64,000 bases of DNA from Paraburkholderia sp. ZP32-5 (GTDB taxonomy: Bacteria; Pseudomonadota; Gammaproteobacteria; Burkholderiales; Burkholderiaceae), in NCBI RefSeq assembly GCF_021390495.1, contig NZ_JAJEJP010000003.1:434001-498000 (forward strand). Reading direction: 5' to 3'. The position numbers and the translations under genes were made by a program. Numbering within the stretch: position 1 is the stretch's first letter; each line of letters starts with the position of its first letter. This document shows positions 45,008-54,231 of this stretch, piece after piece. Below the pieces are notes generated by a model, which did no database searches, had not been told where the DNA came from, and saw only the letters and a program-made list of their open reading frames with translations.

Positions 45008-46309
45008 CTACCCCGGATGATGCAGCGGCTCAGGCGCCTGCGCGACCACCACAAGCTCGTCGTTCAACGGATAAGCGCGCCCAGTCCACGGCGCCAGCGC
45101 ATTCTCCCAACGCGCGAGTACCGCGGCCGCAACGCTATTGCCGACCACATTGGTAGTGGTCCGGCCCATGTCGATGAACTGATCGATAGCGAGCAGCAGC
45201 ACCACGCCCTCGGCCGGCAGGCCGAACATCGGCAGCGACGCCGCGATGACGACGATCGCCGCGCGCGGCACACCGGCCACTCCCTTGCTGGTCAACATCA
45301 TCACCGCGAGCATCAGGAACTGCTGACCGAACGACAAATGAATGTTGTACGCCTGCGCGACGAACAGCGCGGCGAACGCCTGGTACATCATCGAGCCGTC
45401 GAGGTTGAACGAATACGCGAGCGGCAGCACGAAATTGCTGATGCCCGGCTTGACGCCGAAGCGCGTCAACTGCTCGATCGTTTTCGGATACGCGGCCTCG
45501 CTGCTGGCGGTGCAGAACGCGATCACCATCGGTTCGCGAATCAGCCGCATCAGCGCGAATATCGACTTGCCGAGCACGCCGTAGCCGGCCAGCAACAGCA
45601 CGCCCCATAGCACCATCATGCCGAAGTAGACCGCGCCGATGAACTTGCCGTAGGTCACCAGCATGCCGAGCCCCTGCACCGTGATCACCGCGGCGATCGC
45701 GCCGAACACGCCGACCGGCGCGAACCACATCACGTACGACGTGACCTTCAGCATGATCGCGAACAGCCCGTCGATCGACGCGAGTAGCGCCGGCGGCAGC
45801 CGGTCTTTCAGCGTGCCCGCCGCGATGCCGAAAAACACCGCGAAGACGACGATCGGCAGAATCTCGTTGGAAGCCAGCGATGCAAAAACGCTGCTCGGCA
45901 CGATATGCGCGACGAAGTTGCGCAGGTTGAATGCCGACGTGCTGACATCCGCCGCATTGGGCGGCATCGGCAGTTGCATCGTGTGGCCGAGATCGAACAG
46001 ATTGGCGAGCACGAGGCCGATCGTCAGCGACACCAGCGACGCGCAGAAGAACCAGCCGAGCGCCTTCAATCCGATGCGTCCGACGGTACGCGCATTGCCG
46101 AGCGCCGCGAGCCCGGCGATCAGACCGGTGAGCACCAGCGGCGCGATCACCATCTTGATCAGGCGCAGGAAGATATCGGTAATCAGCGAGAACTGCGCGG
46201 CAATCGTCTTGATGGTAGCGGGCGCCGCGTACTGATGGCACAGGTAGCCGGTGACGATGCCGGCCAGCATGCCGATCAGAATGGCGAGGCCAAGTCGATT
46301 CTGCTTCAT
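45008..46309 (-). CDS. dicarboxylate/amino acid:cation symporter (GltP/DctA family)
   Basis: A 433-residue symporter with eight membrane segments and two re-entrant hairpins. Key runs are the serine-rich TASSEAAYP (hairpin 1), NLDGSMMYQ (the NMDGT ion site) and DQFIDMGRTTTNVVGN near 375-390, where D and the final N contact the substrate amino acid. Family members import aspartate, glutamate or C4-dicarboxylates with H+ or Na+. It is the last gene after a racemase and a D-cysteine desulfhydrase-like enzyme, which suggests acidic D-amino acids as cargo (inference). Confidence 0.87.
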   Translation of the reverse strand: MKQNRLGLAILIGMLAGIVTGYLCHQYAAPATIKTIAAQFSLITDIFLRLIKMVIAPLVLTGLIAGLAALGNARTVGRIGLKALGWFFCASLVSLTIGLVLANLFDLGHTMQLPMPPNAADVSTSAFNLRNFVAHIVPSSVFASLASNEILPIVVFAVFFGIAAGTLKDRLPPALLASIDGLFAIMLKVTSYVMWFAPVGVFGAIAAVITVQGLGMLVTYGKFIGAVYFGMMVLWGVLLLAGYGVLGKSIFALMRLIREPMVIAFCTASSEAAYPKTIEQLTRFGVKPGISNFVLPLAYSFNLDGSMMYQAFAALFVAQAYNIHLSFGQQFLMLAVMMLTSKGVAGVPRAAIVVIAASLPMFGLPAEGVVLLLAIDQFIDMGRTTTNVVGNSVAAAVLARWENALAPWTGRAYPLNDELVVVAQAPEPLHHPG

Positions 46310-46363
46310 GGCTGCTCCTTTGCCGCGCGGCGGCGGCCGTATGACCGAATGACCTCTGATGCC

Positions 46364-46443
46364 CGACTTATGCTCGACTTATGCGCGACTTATGCGCGAC
46401 TGCTCTGGCTGAGCGCGGAGCCCGCTGGGACCCGCGGGTCCCA
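46364..46443. repeat. 11-bp tandem repeats plus an 18-bp palindrome
   Basis: Three tandem units CGACTTATGC(T/G) occupy 46364-46396. A perfect 18-bp palindrome, TGGGACCCG-CGGGTCCCA, sits at 46426-46443, ten bases past the end of the desulfhydrase gene. They lie between the second and third genes of the racemase operon and could tune read-through into the carrier gene. Confidence 0.6.
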
Positions 46444-46452
46444 GGTCTCCAC

Positions 46453-47481
46453 TCAGCCCCGCGTATCGGTAGCAGGCGGCAGCCCGGCCGCGAACGCGTC
46501 CATGTAACCGAACAGCGCGGCGCTGCCGCCGGTGTGCACGAACACGATGTTTTCGTCGCGCGAGAATTGGCCTTTGCGGATCAGATCGATCAGACCGGCC
46601 ATGCCCTTGCCCGAATAGACCGGGTCGAGCAGGATGCCCTCGGTGCGCGCGAGCAGCGTCACCGCTTCGACCATGCCGGCGGTCGGCTTGCCGTAGCCGT
46701 CGCCGACGTAATCGCAATTGGCCATCACGCGCTCGCGCTTCACGACGCCGGGCATGCCGAGAAGCTCGGCCGTTTCGCTCGCGAGCTTGAACACGTTCGC
46801 TTCCTGCTGCTCGCGCGCGGCGCGCACGCCGATGCCGAGCACGTCGATGCCGCTGTGCGTGCCTTCGAAGCCGGCTACGAGGCCGGCCTGGGTGCCGGCG
46901 CTGCCGGTTGCGTGCACCACACGATGCACTCTTAGTTGTCTACGGTTCGCCTGTTCGAGAATTTCCAGCGCGCAGTTCACATAGCCGAGCGCGCCGAGCG
47001 CATTGGAGCCGCCGCCGGGAATCACGTAGGGCTTGCCGCCGGCCGCGCGAACTTCGTCGGCCACCGCGCGCATCGCTTCGTTCATGTCGGTGCCACCCGC
47101 ATAGGTGCGCGTCGGCGCGCCCATCAGACGTTCGAGAAACACATTGCCCGAATACAGGTAGGCGTTGTCGCGGCTGCCGGTGCGGTCCTCCAGCAGCACG
47201 ATCGACTTCATGCCGAGCCGCGCGGCGGCGGCGGCCGTCTGGCGCGCGTGATTCGATTGCGTCGCGCCTTGCGTGATCACGGTATCGGCGCCCTGGCGCT
47301 GCGCGTCGGCCATCAGAAATTCGAGCTTGCGGGTCTTGTTGCCGCCGGTAGCGAGGCCGGTGCAGTCATCGCGCTTGATATAGAGCGTCGGGCCGCCGAG
47401 CAACGCTGACAGGCGCGGCAACGGTTCCAGCGGCGTATCGAGGTGGCCGAGCGGGATACGGGGAAAGCGGGAGAGATGCAT
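46453..47481 (-). CDS. dcyD: PLP-dependent D-cysteine desulfhydrase/ACC deaminase-family enzyme
   Basis: A 342-residue fold-type II PLP enzyme. The cofactor lysine is K49 in [10 protein letters not shown], the phosphate-binding loop is [10 protein letters not shown] near 190-199, and [11 protein letters not shown] carries the substrate-binding residues. Together these fit D-cysteine desulfhydrase, which yields pyruvate, ammonia and sulfide; ACC deaminase is closely related and cannot be excluded. The start behind AGGACCC is chosen over a longer frame. It follows the racemase by 40 bases. Confidence 0.82.
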   Translation of the reverse strand: MHLSRFPRIPLGHLDTPLEPLPRLSALLGGPTLYIKRDDCTGLATGGNKTRKLEFLMADAQRQGADTVITQGATQSNHARQTAAAAARLGMKSIVLLEDRTGSRDNAYLYSGNVFLERLMGAPTRTYAGGTDMNEAMRAVADEVRAAGGKPYVIPGGGSNALGALGYVNCALEILEQANRRQLRVHRVVHATGSAGTQAGLVAGFEGTHSGIDVLGIGVRAAREQQEANVFKLASETAELLGMPGVVKRERVMANCDYVGDGYGKPTAGMVEAVTLLARTEGILLDPVYSGKGMAGLIDLIRKGQFSRDENIVFVHTGGSAALFGYMDAFAAGLPPATDTRG

Positions 47482-47521
47482 GATGGGTCCTGGGTTCAGC
47501 GGTTGATAGAAAGAGGTGCAT

Positions 47522-48301
47522 TCAACGAAGCGCATCCGCCGGCAGTGCTTCGAGACGGCGGGCGTAGCGCACGCAGCGCTGCGCGAGATTGGCGGTTGCA
47601 TCGACGAGCGGTTGGGGGAGGTCGGCGGGGTCCAGCACCAGCGGGACTTCGGTGCAGCCGGCCACCAATGCGTCGGCGCCGGCGTCGATCAGGTTCATCG
47701 CGAGCGTGCGCATCTCCGCGCGCAGCTCGCTCGACAGATCGCCGAGCTTGATGCGGTAAAGCAGCTGCATGAAGTGCGCCTGTTGCGGCGCGGCGAGCAG
47801 CAGCGCCTCGTAGCCGCGTCGCGCGAGCGCGCGCTGATAGAGGCCGGCATCGAGACAGCCTTGCGCGGCCAGCACGCCGACGCGTCGCAGGCCGGGCAAG
47901 CCGCGCGCGCATGCATCGCAGGCTTCTTCGATCATGCTGACGAACGGCACGCTAATCGCCGCGCGGATGTCGGCTTCGAACGCATGCGCGGTGTTGCAGG
48001 CCATCACCAGCAGATTGGCGCCGGCTTGTTCGAGACCACGCGCCATCGCGGCAAGCACGGGACCGGGGCCGTCAGTAGCCGAGGCGCCGTTGTCGCCGGT
48101 TGCGCCGGCGGCGATCGCGCGATTGCGGTCGGGGACTTTCGGGTTGGAATCGAGCAGCACGCGCAAATGGTCCTGCTCGCGCTGCACCGGCGTGGCGGCC
48201 ACCAGCTTGGCGAGAAAATCGGCGCTCGCCTGCGGGCCCATGCCGCCCAGCACGCCGATGACGAGTTCATCGCCGGCGGCGATTGCTGCCTGTTCGCTCA
48301 T
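47522..48301 (-). CDS. aspartate/glutamate racemase-family enzyme
   Basis: A 259-residue cofactor-independent racemase. The opening [11 protein letters not shown] is diagnostic and the two catalytic cysteines are C102 (MACNTAH) and C216 (GCTEVPL). It interconverts the enantiomers of aspartate or glutamate, or a related acidic amino acid. GGGAGAC precedes the start. It is the first gene of a minus-strand operon with the desulfhydrase and the carrier, and is divergent from a LysR gene. Confidence 0.85.
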   Translation of the reverse strand: MSEQAAIAAGDELVIGVLGGMGPQASADFLAKLVAATPVQREQDHLRVLLDSNPKVPDRNRAIAAGATGDNGASATDGPGPVLAAMARGLEQAGANLLVMACNTAHAFEADIRAAISVPFVSMIEEACDACARGLPGLRRVGVLAAQGCLDAGLYQRALARRGYEALLLAAPQQAHFMQLLYRIKLGDLSSELRAEMRTLAMNLIDAGADALVAGCTEVPLVLDPADLPQPLVDATANLAQRCVRYARRLEALPADALR

Positions 48302-48425
48302 TGCTGTCTCCCGTCCTGTTTTGTGTTGCGCGGCCCGGTTTGGTGGCCCGATTCCGCGGCCGTCTTCGCGACGTCGACCCATGTTAGTTTTTAAGAGTTT
48401 GCTGCGCCAATGCCGTTTTGGGCCG

Positions 48426-48450
48426 AAACTATGCGGCAGCGGAATAGTTT
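48426..48450. promoter_or_regulatory. LysR operator in the racemase/LysR divergent region
   Basis: AAACTAT-N11-ATAGTTT is a perfect 7+11+7 inverted repeat (48426-48450). It has the T-N11-A geometry of LysR-type operators, and GGGCC lies just outside each arm. It is 34 bases before the LysR start and 125 bases before the racemase start, so one site could serve autorepression and operon activation. Confidence 0.72.
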
Positions 48451-48483
48451 GGGCCGCTTGCCTGTCATGCATGGAGAACGGAC

Positions 48484-49446
48484 ATGGAGTTCAAGTGGCT
48501 GGAGGACTTCCTTTCAGTTGCGAAGCTGCGCAATTTTTCGCAGGCCGCGCGTGAGCGTCACGCGACGCAGCCGGCCTTGAGCCGTCGTGTGAAAGCGCTC
48601 GAAGCCTGGTACGGCGTGCCGCTCGTCGATCGCAGTACCTATCCGGTGGTGCTGACGCCGGCCGGCGATCATTTCCTGCCGCTCGCCGAGCAGATCGTCG
48701 CCGATCTTTATCGCAGCCGCCGCGAGGCCCGCGCGGAGTTCGGCACGAACGGCCAGGCGGTGAGCTTCTCGATGCCGCACTCGCTCGCGGTGTCGTTCTT
48801 TCCGAACTGGTGGAAGAGTCAGTCGCAACAGGGCGAACTCACGGCCACGGTGGTGACCGCCGATTTCGACGAATGCGTCGAGCTGCTGCTCGGCGGTGCC
48901 TGTCAGTTTCTGCTGTGCTATTGCCATGACGCGGTGCCGCACGGGCTGGACGCGCACGGCGTGCGCGGCGTGCAGGTTGGGCGCGACAGGCTGGTGCCGG
49001 TGTCGGCGCGCGACGCGCAAGGGCACGTGCGATTCGATCTTGTCGCCGGCACGCGCGCGGTGACGCCGTTGCTCGGTTATCCGCGCAATTCGTTTCTCGG
49101 CCGCATCGCGAGCATGCTGCATGCGCAGATGGAGTCTTATGCACCGGCCGTGCTGCGCTACGAATGCGCGCTCGTCGAAGCGTTGAAGGCCGAGGCGCTG
49201 CTCGGCGAGGGAGTGGCGTGGCTGCCGGAGTCGATGATCGGGGGTGAACTGCGCGCGGGCACGCTGCAGATCGTCGGCGATGCGTCGCTGACCGCGCCGC
49301 TATCGATCCTGCTCTGCTGGCCGACGGCGTCGGGCGCAGCCGCGCATGAGCCGGCTTTGCGTATCTGGAACGACGCGGTGAGCGCGGAGCCGCGCGTGAA
49401 GGCGGCCCGTGCACAACAGGAAAAGGAACAGGTGCGGAGCGCGTGA
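48484..49446 (+). CDS. LysR-family regulator of the racemase operon
   Basis: A 320-residue LysR protein with an N-terminal helix-turn-helix (FSQAARERHATQPALSRRVKAL, split about residues 18-39) and an effector domain from about 90. GGAGAACGG precedes the start. It is divergent from the racemase operon with a perfect LysR-type palindrome in between, so it very likely controls it. The inducer is probably one of the operon's amino acids. Confidence 0.87.
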   Translation: MEFKWLEDFLSVAKLRNFSQAARERHATQPALSRRVKALEAWYGVPLVDRSTYPVVLTPAGDHFLPLAEQIVADLYRSRREARAEFGTNGQAVSFSMPHSLAVSFFPNWWKSQSQQGELTATVVTADFDECVELLLGGACQFLLCYCHDAVPHGLDAHGVRGVQVGRDRLVPVSARDAQGHVRFDLVAGTRAVTPLLGYPRNSFLGRIASMLHAQMESYAPAVLRYECALVEALKAEALLGEGVAWLPESMIGGELRAGTLQIVGDASLTAPLSILLCWPTASGAAAHEPALRIWNDAVSAEPRVKAARAQQEKEQVRSA

Positions 49447-49475
49447 GCGGCATTCGACATCAGCCGCATTTGCGA

Positions 49476-49877
49476 TCAGCCTCGCTCGGACTTCGGTAAC
49501 CCTTCGATATTCGACGACCACGGCAACGCCGAGTCGCACCATATCTGCCGCAATGGCGGGATCAGCGCGCGCTGCCGGATCGTGCCGAGCCGCAGATTGA
49601 ACTGGGTGGGATGGTCCGGCGCACACGTATAGATCGGCGTGCCGCAATCGGCGCAGAATGCCTGCACGCGTTTCGCGCCCGAATCGCCGGTTTTCACATA
49701 GCGCTTCGGTTCGCCTCTCAACAAGTGAAACGCGTCGGCGCTGGCTGGAACGCTGGCGCGATACGGCGCGCTGGAGAACGTCTGGCAATCGGTGCAGTGG
49801 CAGAGCCCCGCGCGTTGCGGATCGACTGTCGCTTCATAGGCAATCGCACCGCAGTGACAACTTCCTTCGACTTTCAT
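49476..49877 (-). CDS. GFA/CENP-V-domain zinc protein
   Basis: A 133-residue protein with the Cys-rich GFA fold: CHCGAIAYE (C7, C9), CHCTDCQ (near 26-32) and FCADCGTPI (near 74-82) bind two zinc ions. Named after a glutathione-dependent formaldehyde-activating enzyme, most members have no proven activity. The start at 49877 gives the compact domain. The frame upstream codes Thr/Gln repeats from a DNA repeat and is unlikely to be translated. Confidence 0.82.
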   Translation of the reverse strand: MKVEGSCHCGAIAYEATVDPQRAGLCHCTDCQTFSSAPYRASVPASADAFHLLRGEPKRYVKTGDSGAKRVQAFCADCGTPIYTCAPDHPTQFNLRLGTIRQRALIPPLRQIWCDSALPWSSNIEGLPKSERG

Positions 49878-50055
49878 TGCTGATCCTTTCGACTGTTGGG
49901 TGGCCTGCTGCGTGGTCGGTTGGGTGGTCTGTTGCGTGGCGGCAGGACGCGTTGCTTCGCCGCGTGCTTGCTGGCTTATAGGCATCTTGGGCACCTTCAG
50001 CACGCAGCGGCGCATGCATGATAGCGAACTCGCGCTTCACACCGCCGGCAAACAA

Positions 50056-51348
50056 TCAGCCCGCTTCGTAACGGACTTCGCTGGCAGCCGCCATCGCATT
50101 GCCACCCTGCGCCCGCTGCGCCGAATCGCGCGGACTGCGCTGCTCCGGATACGCATACGGCCCGAGCCGGCGGATCGACACGATCGACACCAGCGCGAGC
50201 GCGGCGAACACCCACAACGCCGCGTGATACGAATGCAGCAGGTCGTAGCACAGGCCCGACAGAAAGATCATGATGCCCGCGCCCCAGCCCCAGCATGCCC
50301 ACATACCGCCGCACACGCGGCCGAACAGCCGCAGGTCGAAGTAGCGGCTGACGATGAACGTGATGATGTCTGCCTCCGCGCCGATGCTGACGCCAAACAG
50401 CGCGGCCGCGACCATCGCCGCGTGCCCCGTTGCGCCGGCGGCGAGAATCAGCACGCCGCACAGCGTCAGCGTGAACGACATCGCCGCGACATAGGGCGCG
50501 TGAATACGGTCCATCAGATAGCCGGCAAACAGCCGCCCAACCGCCGACGACAAACCCGCGATCGACAGCATGCTCGCGGCGGCGCGCACGGTTTCGCCGC
50601 GATCGGTCATCATCGGCACGAGTTGCGACAGCAGCGCGAGCAGCACGCCCGACATGCAGAAGATCGAGATGCCCAGCAGCCGGAACGTGCGGTCGTGGCG
50701 GAAGATGGTCCACAACGAAGGCAGTTTGTCGGCGGCCTGGCGGGTGCGCCGCGCGATCGCTTCGTCGGTGCCGGACGGCATGCGTACCAGCAGATAGAGC
50801 GCGGGAATCGAGATCGCGGCCATCATCGCCGCGACACCGAGGTAGCCGGTGCGCCAGCCGAAATGACGCAGCAGAAAACCCGCGTATTGCGGCATCAGCA
50901 TCGCGCCGATCGCGGTGCCGCCCACGGTCAATCCGAGCGCGAGACCGCGACGCCGATCGAAGCGCGCGCAGACCACCTTCGCGTACGGCAGCGCATTACT
51001 GCCCGGCGCGAACAGGCCGACCATCACGAACACCAGACAGAACAGCGGCAGCGAAACCGGAATCACGGCGACGAGCGCGATCGACAGTGCGAACATCGCG
51101 AGGAAGAACAGAGTGGGACGCCGCACGCCCCAACGGTCGATCAGCGAGCCGAGGACGATGGTGCCGGGTCCCATCGCAAACTCGAAGATGGTCAGACCGA
51201 GCGACACCTGTGCGCGGCTCCAACCGTTTTCCGCCGCGATCGTTTTGATAAACGTGCCGAACATGAACGCGGAAATCACGCCCGCGCCGACCGACAGACA
51301 CATGGCACCGCCGACGACGGTCCACCATCGATTGATATCCTGCTTCAA
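50056..51348 (-). CDS. MFS transporter, monocarboxylate/oxalate-formate-like
   Basis: A 430-residue carrier with twelve membrane segments. It resembles the OFA and monocarboxylate branches: WWTVVGGAMCLSVGAGV at segment 1, GSLIDRWGVRRP in the segment 2/3 loop, and a soluble central loop near 185-215. The start codon is a TTG (51346-51348) behind GGAGAGAGACAG. Substrate is not readable. It stands alone between the GFA gene and a non-coding gap. Confidence 0.8.
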   Translation of the reverse strand: MKQDINRWWTVVGGAMCLSVGAGVISAFMFGTFIKTIAAENGWSRAQVSLGLTIFEFAMGPGTIVLGSLIDRWGVRRPTLFFLAMFALSIALVAVIPVSLPLFCLVFVMVGLFAPGSNALPYAKVVCARFDRRRGLALGLTVGGTAIGAMLMPQYAGFLLRHFGWRTGYLGVAAMMAAISIPALYLLVRMPSGTDEAIARRTRQAADKLPSLWTIFRHDRTFRLLGISIFCMSGVLLALLSQLVPMMTDRGETVRAAASMLSIAGLSSAVGRLFAGYLMDRIHAPYVAAMSFTLTLCGVLILAAGATGHAAMVAAALFGVSIGAEADIITFIVSRYFDLRLFGRVCGGMWACWGWGAGIMIFLSGLCYDLLHSYHAALWVFAALALVSIVSIRRLGPYAYPEQRSPRDSAQRAQGGNAMAAASEVRYEAG

Positions 51349-51851
51349 CTGTCTCTCTCCACCTCATGTGCCGCGCCGGCGCGTTGTACGCCGTGCGCGG
51401 CGGGTTGTGCTCGCGATCGTGTTTGCCGCGGCTACCCGATGTTATACGCAAAGCGCATGAGTGCGCGTGAGACCTGTTTCGTCGTGTTCCGCGTTGTTCC
51501 GTGCGTCAGGTTGGGTGGCTTGCGCCGCAGTGGTGAAGCGACTTTCGTCTGCAGAAAAGGACGAAATTCGCGCAGTGCGTACTTGCGCGAATCGTTTGGG
51601 CTTCGCTTCAGCTTTAGCGCATTGAAAACGAATACGGCCGCTGATTTCAGCGGCCGTCTATTGGAATGCCACGGGCGACCGGACGTTACGCCGGCTGCTA
51701 TGTCCGCATCACTGTGTCGGGCGATCTTCCGACCCTACGCTGGCGAGTGATGCGGACCTTCACACCTGCGACGCAGGCGCCCGTGGTTCGATGATTGTGC
51801 CCGAGCCGCGTTGGGCTCGTGCCGGCTTCGTATCGGGCTCGTGTTGCGTAC
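51349..51851. other. intergenic stretch with a terminator hairpin
   Basis: About 500 bases without a credible gene. It contains the promoter side of the TTG-started MFS gene and a strong hairpin at 51634-51657 that serves the next minus-strand gene. Confidence 0.4.
51634..51657 (-). terminator. terminator of the LacI-cluster MFS gene
   Basis: ACGGCCGCTGA and TCAGCGGCCGT form an 11-bp perfect stem with a 2-base loop. On the minus strand it is followed by ATTCGTTTTC, a moderate T-run. It lies about 195 bases past the stop of the MFS gene. Confidence 0.6.
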
Positions 51852-53126
51852 CTAGCCCTGCTGATCGAGTTGCGCCAGATCGACGCCCTTCGTTTCGCGC
51901 GCGAAGCGAAGCAACACCATGCCCAGAATCGCCGCGCCAACCGTGAACAACACGATGCCGATCGCCATCGACAGCGAAAGCCGATGCATCGTCGACAGCA
52001 CGATAAACGGCGCGACACCGCCGCCGATCACGCCGAAGTTATAAAGAAAGCCGACACCGGATGCACGAACGTCGCGCGGCAGATTCTCCGTCAATATCGT
52101 GCCCCATATGCCGGAAGAGCCGACTAGAAAGAAGCCGCTCAGGAATGCGCACACGAGCGCGATGGCGATCGTCTGTGCAGCCGCGACCACGCCCGCGACG
52201 CAGATCGCGCCCACGCCGATCATCAGCGAAATGGCGAGGCGCCTGCCGAGCCGTTCGGCAATGAAGCCGGACGCGATAAAGCCGAATATCTGGCCCACGG
52301 CCGACGCCATCGCAACGGAGCTGACGAAGGCGGCGGGAAGTTCGAGCGAGCGCAGGTAGGTCGGCAGCAAGGCCTGGAAAGGCCACGAACCGAAGCACAG
52401 CACGAACATCAGCAGCGCGAGATAGGCGACGCGTCCTGGGTAGCGGCTGAATAGCTGGGACACTGGATTTTTGCTGCCTTCAGTGGTCGACATCGCGCGC
52501 TTTTCTTTCCACGCCGCCGATTCGGGCACGAAGAAGATGATGAAAAGCGCGAGCACCAACGCGGGTGCGAGGCCGACGAAGAACATGCCGCGCCATCCGA
52601 ACGACGGGTAGACGAACTCATACGCGAGAGCCGCGCCGATTGCGCCGACGCCCCAGCCCGTATCGAGAATGCCAATACCGATTGCGCGATACCGTTCAGG
52701 CCACGACTCCGCGACCATCGCCGCGCCGAGCGAGAAGCCCGGTGCCATGCCGAAACCCAGCAGCAGGCGGAACACCGCCAGCGACATGAAATTCCACGAC
52801 AGGCCGGTGGCGACCGCGCCGGCGGTGAACCATGCCAGCGTGATCAGCAGCGGGATCTTGCGGCCGATCCGGTCGCTCAGACCGCCGAAAAACAGACCGC
52901 CGATCCAGCGCACGCCATAGGTCGCGAGAAGGAGTAGCGACGCGGTATCGAGCGAAACGCCGAACGCGTGCGCGATGTCGCGCAGCACGAAGGTGATTGC
53001 GAGGAAATCCAGTGCATCGTTGACCCACACGCCCCATGCAGCCAGAAGAACGCGCCACTGCGACGCTGTGATTTCCCGGTACCACGGCTTGGCTGAGGTC
53101 CGTGACAAGATGGCTTCCGATTGCAT
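51852..53126 (-). CDS. MFS transporter, shikimate/aromatic-acid type, of the LacI cluster
   Basis: A 424-residue carrier with twelve membrane segments. The loop motif reads GGLSDRIGRKIP, and the N-terminus WGVWVNDALDF matches the metabolite:H+ symporter branch that includes organic-acid and aromatic-acid carriers. The start at 53126 has GGAGACAGACAGC before it; a GTG five codons upstream overlaps that site and is rejected. Its promoter carries one of four ACCGGT palindromes, so it belongs to the LacI regulon and probably imports the pathway substrate. Confidence 0.85.
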   Translation of the reverse strand: MQSEAILSRTSAKPWYREITASQWRVLLAAWGVWVNDALDFLAITFVLRDIAHAFGVSLDTASLLLLATYGVRWIGGLFFGGLSDRIGRKIPLLITLAWFTAGAVATGLSWNFMSLAVFRLLLGFGMAPGFSLGAAMVAESWPERYRAIGIGILDTGWGVGAIGAALAYEFVYPSFGWRGMFFVGLAPALVLALFIIFFVPESAAWKEKRAMSTTEGSKNPVSQLFSRYPGRVAYLALLMFVLCFGSWPFQALLPTYLRSLELPAAFVSSVAMASAVGQIFGFIASGFIAERLGRRLAISLMIGVGAICVAGVVAAAQTIAIALVCAFLSGFFLVGSSGIWGTILTENLPRDVRASGVGFLYNFGVIGGGVAPFIVLSTMHRLSLSMAIGIVLFTVGAAILGMVLLRFARETKGVDLAQLDQQG

Positions 53127-53171
53127 GCTGTCTGTCTCCACCGGCTGAATAAATGGTCATTGAAGTTTGCA

Positions 53172-53187
53172 ATGTAACCGGTCTCAT
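53172..53187. promoter_or_regulatory. LacI-regulon operator 1 in the MFS promoter
   Basis: ATGTAACCGGTCTCAT, a palindrome apart from two central-flank bases. On the minus strand it covers the -10 hexamer TTACAT. The -35 is TTGCAC (53194-53199 on the plus strand as GTGCAA) with a 16-base spacer. Confidence 0.75.
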
Positions 53188-53214
53188 GATGGTGTGCAAT
53201 GTGGATGCATGAAG

Positions 53215-53231
53215 TCCAGGGAATACACCTA
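53215..53231 (-). promoter_or_regulatory. conserved upstream box in the MFS promoter
   Basis: Read on the minus strand it is TAGGTGTATTCCCTGGA. The identical 17-mer occurs at 56032-56048, in both cases exactly 27 bases before ATGAGACCGG of the operator. It may be a second regulator site upstream of the -35. Confidence 0.65.
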
Positions 53232-53295
53232 ACGTATTGATGATTGGCCGGATTTATCCGAGAATTCGTGCTGTCGAGTGGGTGCTTATCTATTT

Positions 53296-53311
53296 GTGAA
53301 ACCGATTACAT
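53296..53311. promoter_or_regulatory. LacI-regulon operator 2 before the aldo/keto reductase gene
   Basis: GTGAAACCGATTACAT matches the operator palindrome with one change in the centre (ACCGAT for ACCGGT) and one in the left arm. It lies 18 bases before the aldo/keto reductase start. Confidence 0.5.
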
Positions 53312-53328
53312 ATATGGAGCCGGATAAC

Positions 53329-54216
53329 ATGCATGCGTTGTCGGCACTGGGCATGTCGAGGGTCGTCGCCGGCTTGTGGCGTCTGCCCGACTGGAGGATG
53401 TCTGCCAACGAGTTGTTGGGCTTTGTCGAGGGTTGCATCGAGCGTGGCGTGACCACGTTCGATCATGCGGAGGTCTATGGTCGTGGCGCGGTCGAAGCCG
53501 CGTTCGGCGAAGCATTGGCGTTGAAGCCCTCGCTGCGCGCCGGGATTCAGCTCGTCAGTAAGGCGGGGATCAGGTTCGCGACGGCTTCGGCTGACGGTGC
53601 GCCGATCAAGTACTACGACACTGACTCAGGCTATCTGCGCGAGGCCGTCGAGCAATCGTTGCGGCGCCTGAAGACCGATTATCTGGATCTGTTCCTGATT
53701 CATCGGCCCGATTCATTGGCGAGCATCGACGATATCGCGCTCACCGCTGACGCGCTGGTTGCGCAAGGGAAGATTCGCGCGTTCGGTGTGTCGAATTTTT
53801 CCGCGCGGCAATTCGAGTTGCTGCACGCGAAGGTGCCGCTCGCCACCAATCAGATCGAGTTCTCTCCTTTCGAACTGGCGGCGCTGGACGGCGATATGTT
53901 CGCCGTCTTGTCGCAAGCGAACGTGTCGCCGATGATCTGGTCGCCGCTCGGTGGCGGCCGCCTGTTGGCGAATGACGATGACGTGGCGCTGCGCGTGCGT
54001 CGCGTGATGACCGCTCTGCAGCCCAAGTATGGAGCGGCGAACTGGCTGTCGATCGCCTATGCGTGGGTAGCGCGGCTGCCCGGCGCGCCGTATGTCGTTT
54101 CGGGAAGTCGGCGGCTCGAATCGGTGCAGGCAGCGGTGGACGGACTTCGGATCGAATTGAGCAGACCGGACTGGTACGCGATTCTCGAAGCCGCGCGCGG
54201 CCAGCCGGTTCGTTGA
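53329..54216 (+). CDS. aldo/keto reductase, YdhF-like
   Basis: A 295-residue NAD(P)H-dependent oxidoreductase with a TIM-barrel. Catalytic residues are visible as FDHAEVYG (Asp and Tyr), LVSKAG (Lys) and LFLIHRPD (His). GKIRAFGVSNF follows and VSGSRR near the C-terminus binds the 2'-phosphate. The start ATG at 53329 is nine bases behind GGAG. It is divergent from the MFS gene and carries its own operator, so it is part of the LacI regulon. Confidence 0.83.
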   Translation: MHALSALGMSRVVAGLWRLPDWRMSANELLGFVEGCIERGVTTFDHAEVYGRGAVEAAFGEALALKPSLRAGIQLVSKAGIRFATASADGAPIKYYDTDSGYLREAVEQSLRRLKTDYLDLFLIHRPDSLASIDDIALTADALVAQGKIRAFGVSNFSARQFELLHAKVPLATNQIEFSPFELAALDGDMFAVLSQANVSPMIWSPLGGGRLLANDDDVALRVRRVMTALQPKYGAANWLSIAYAWVARLPGAPYVVSGSRRLESVQAAVDGLRIELSRPDWYAILEAARGQPVR

Positions 54217-54231
54217 ACTACCGCAGGTGAA

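Noticed and set aside
49900..51750. Plus-strand open frame of 616 codons
   Set aside because: It is antisense to the MFS gene, extremely Arg/His/Glu-rich, and has no membrane or domain pattern.
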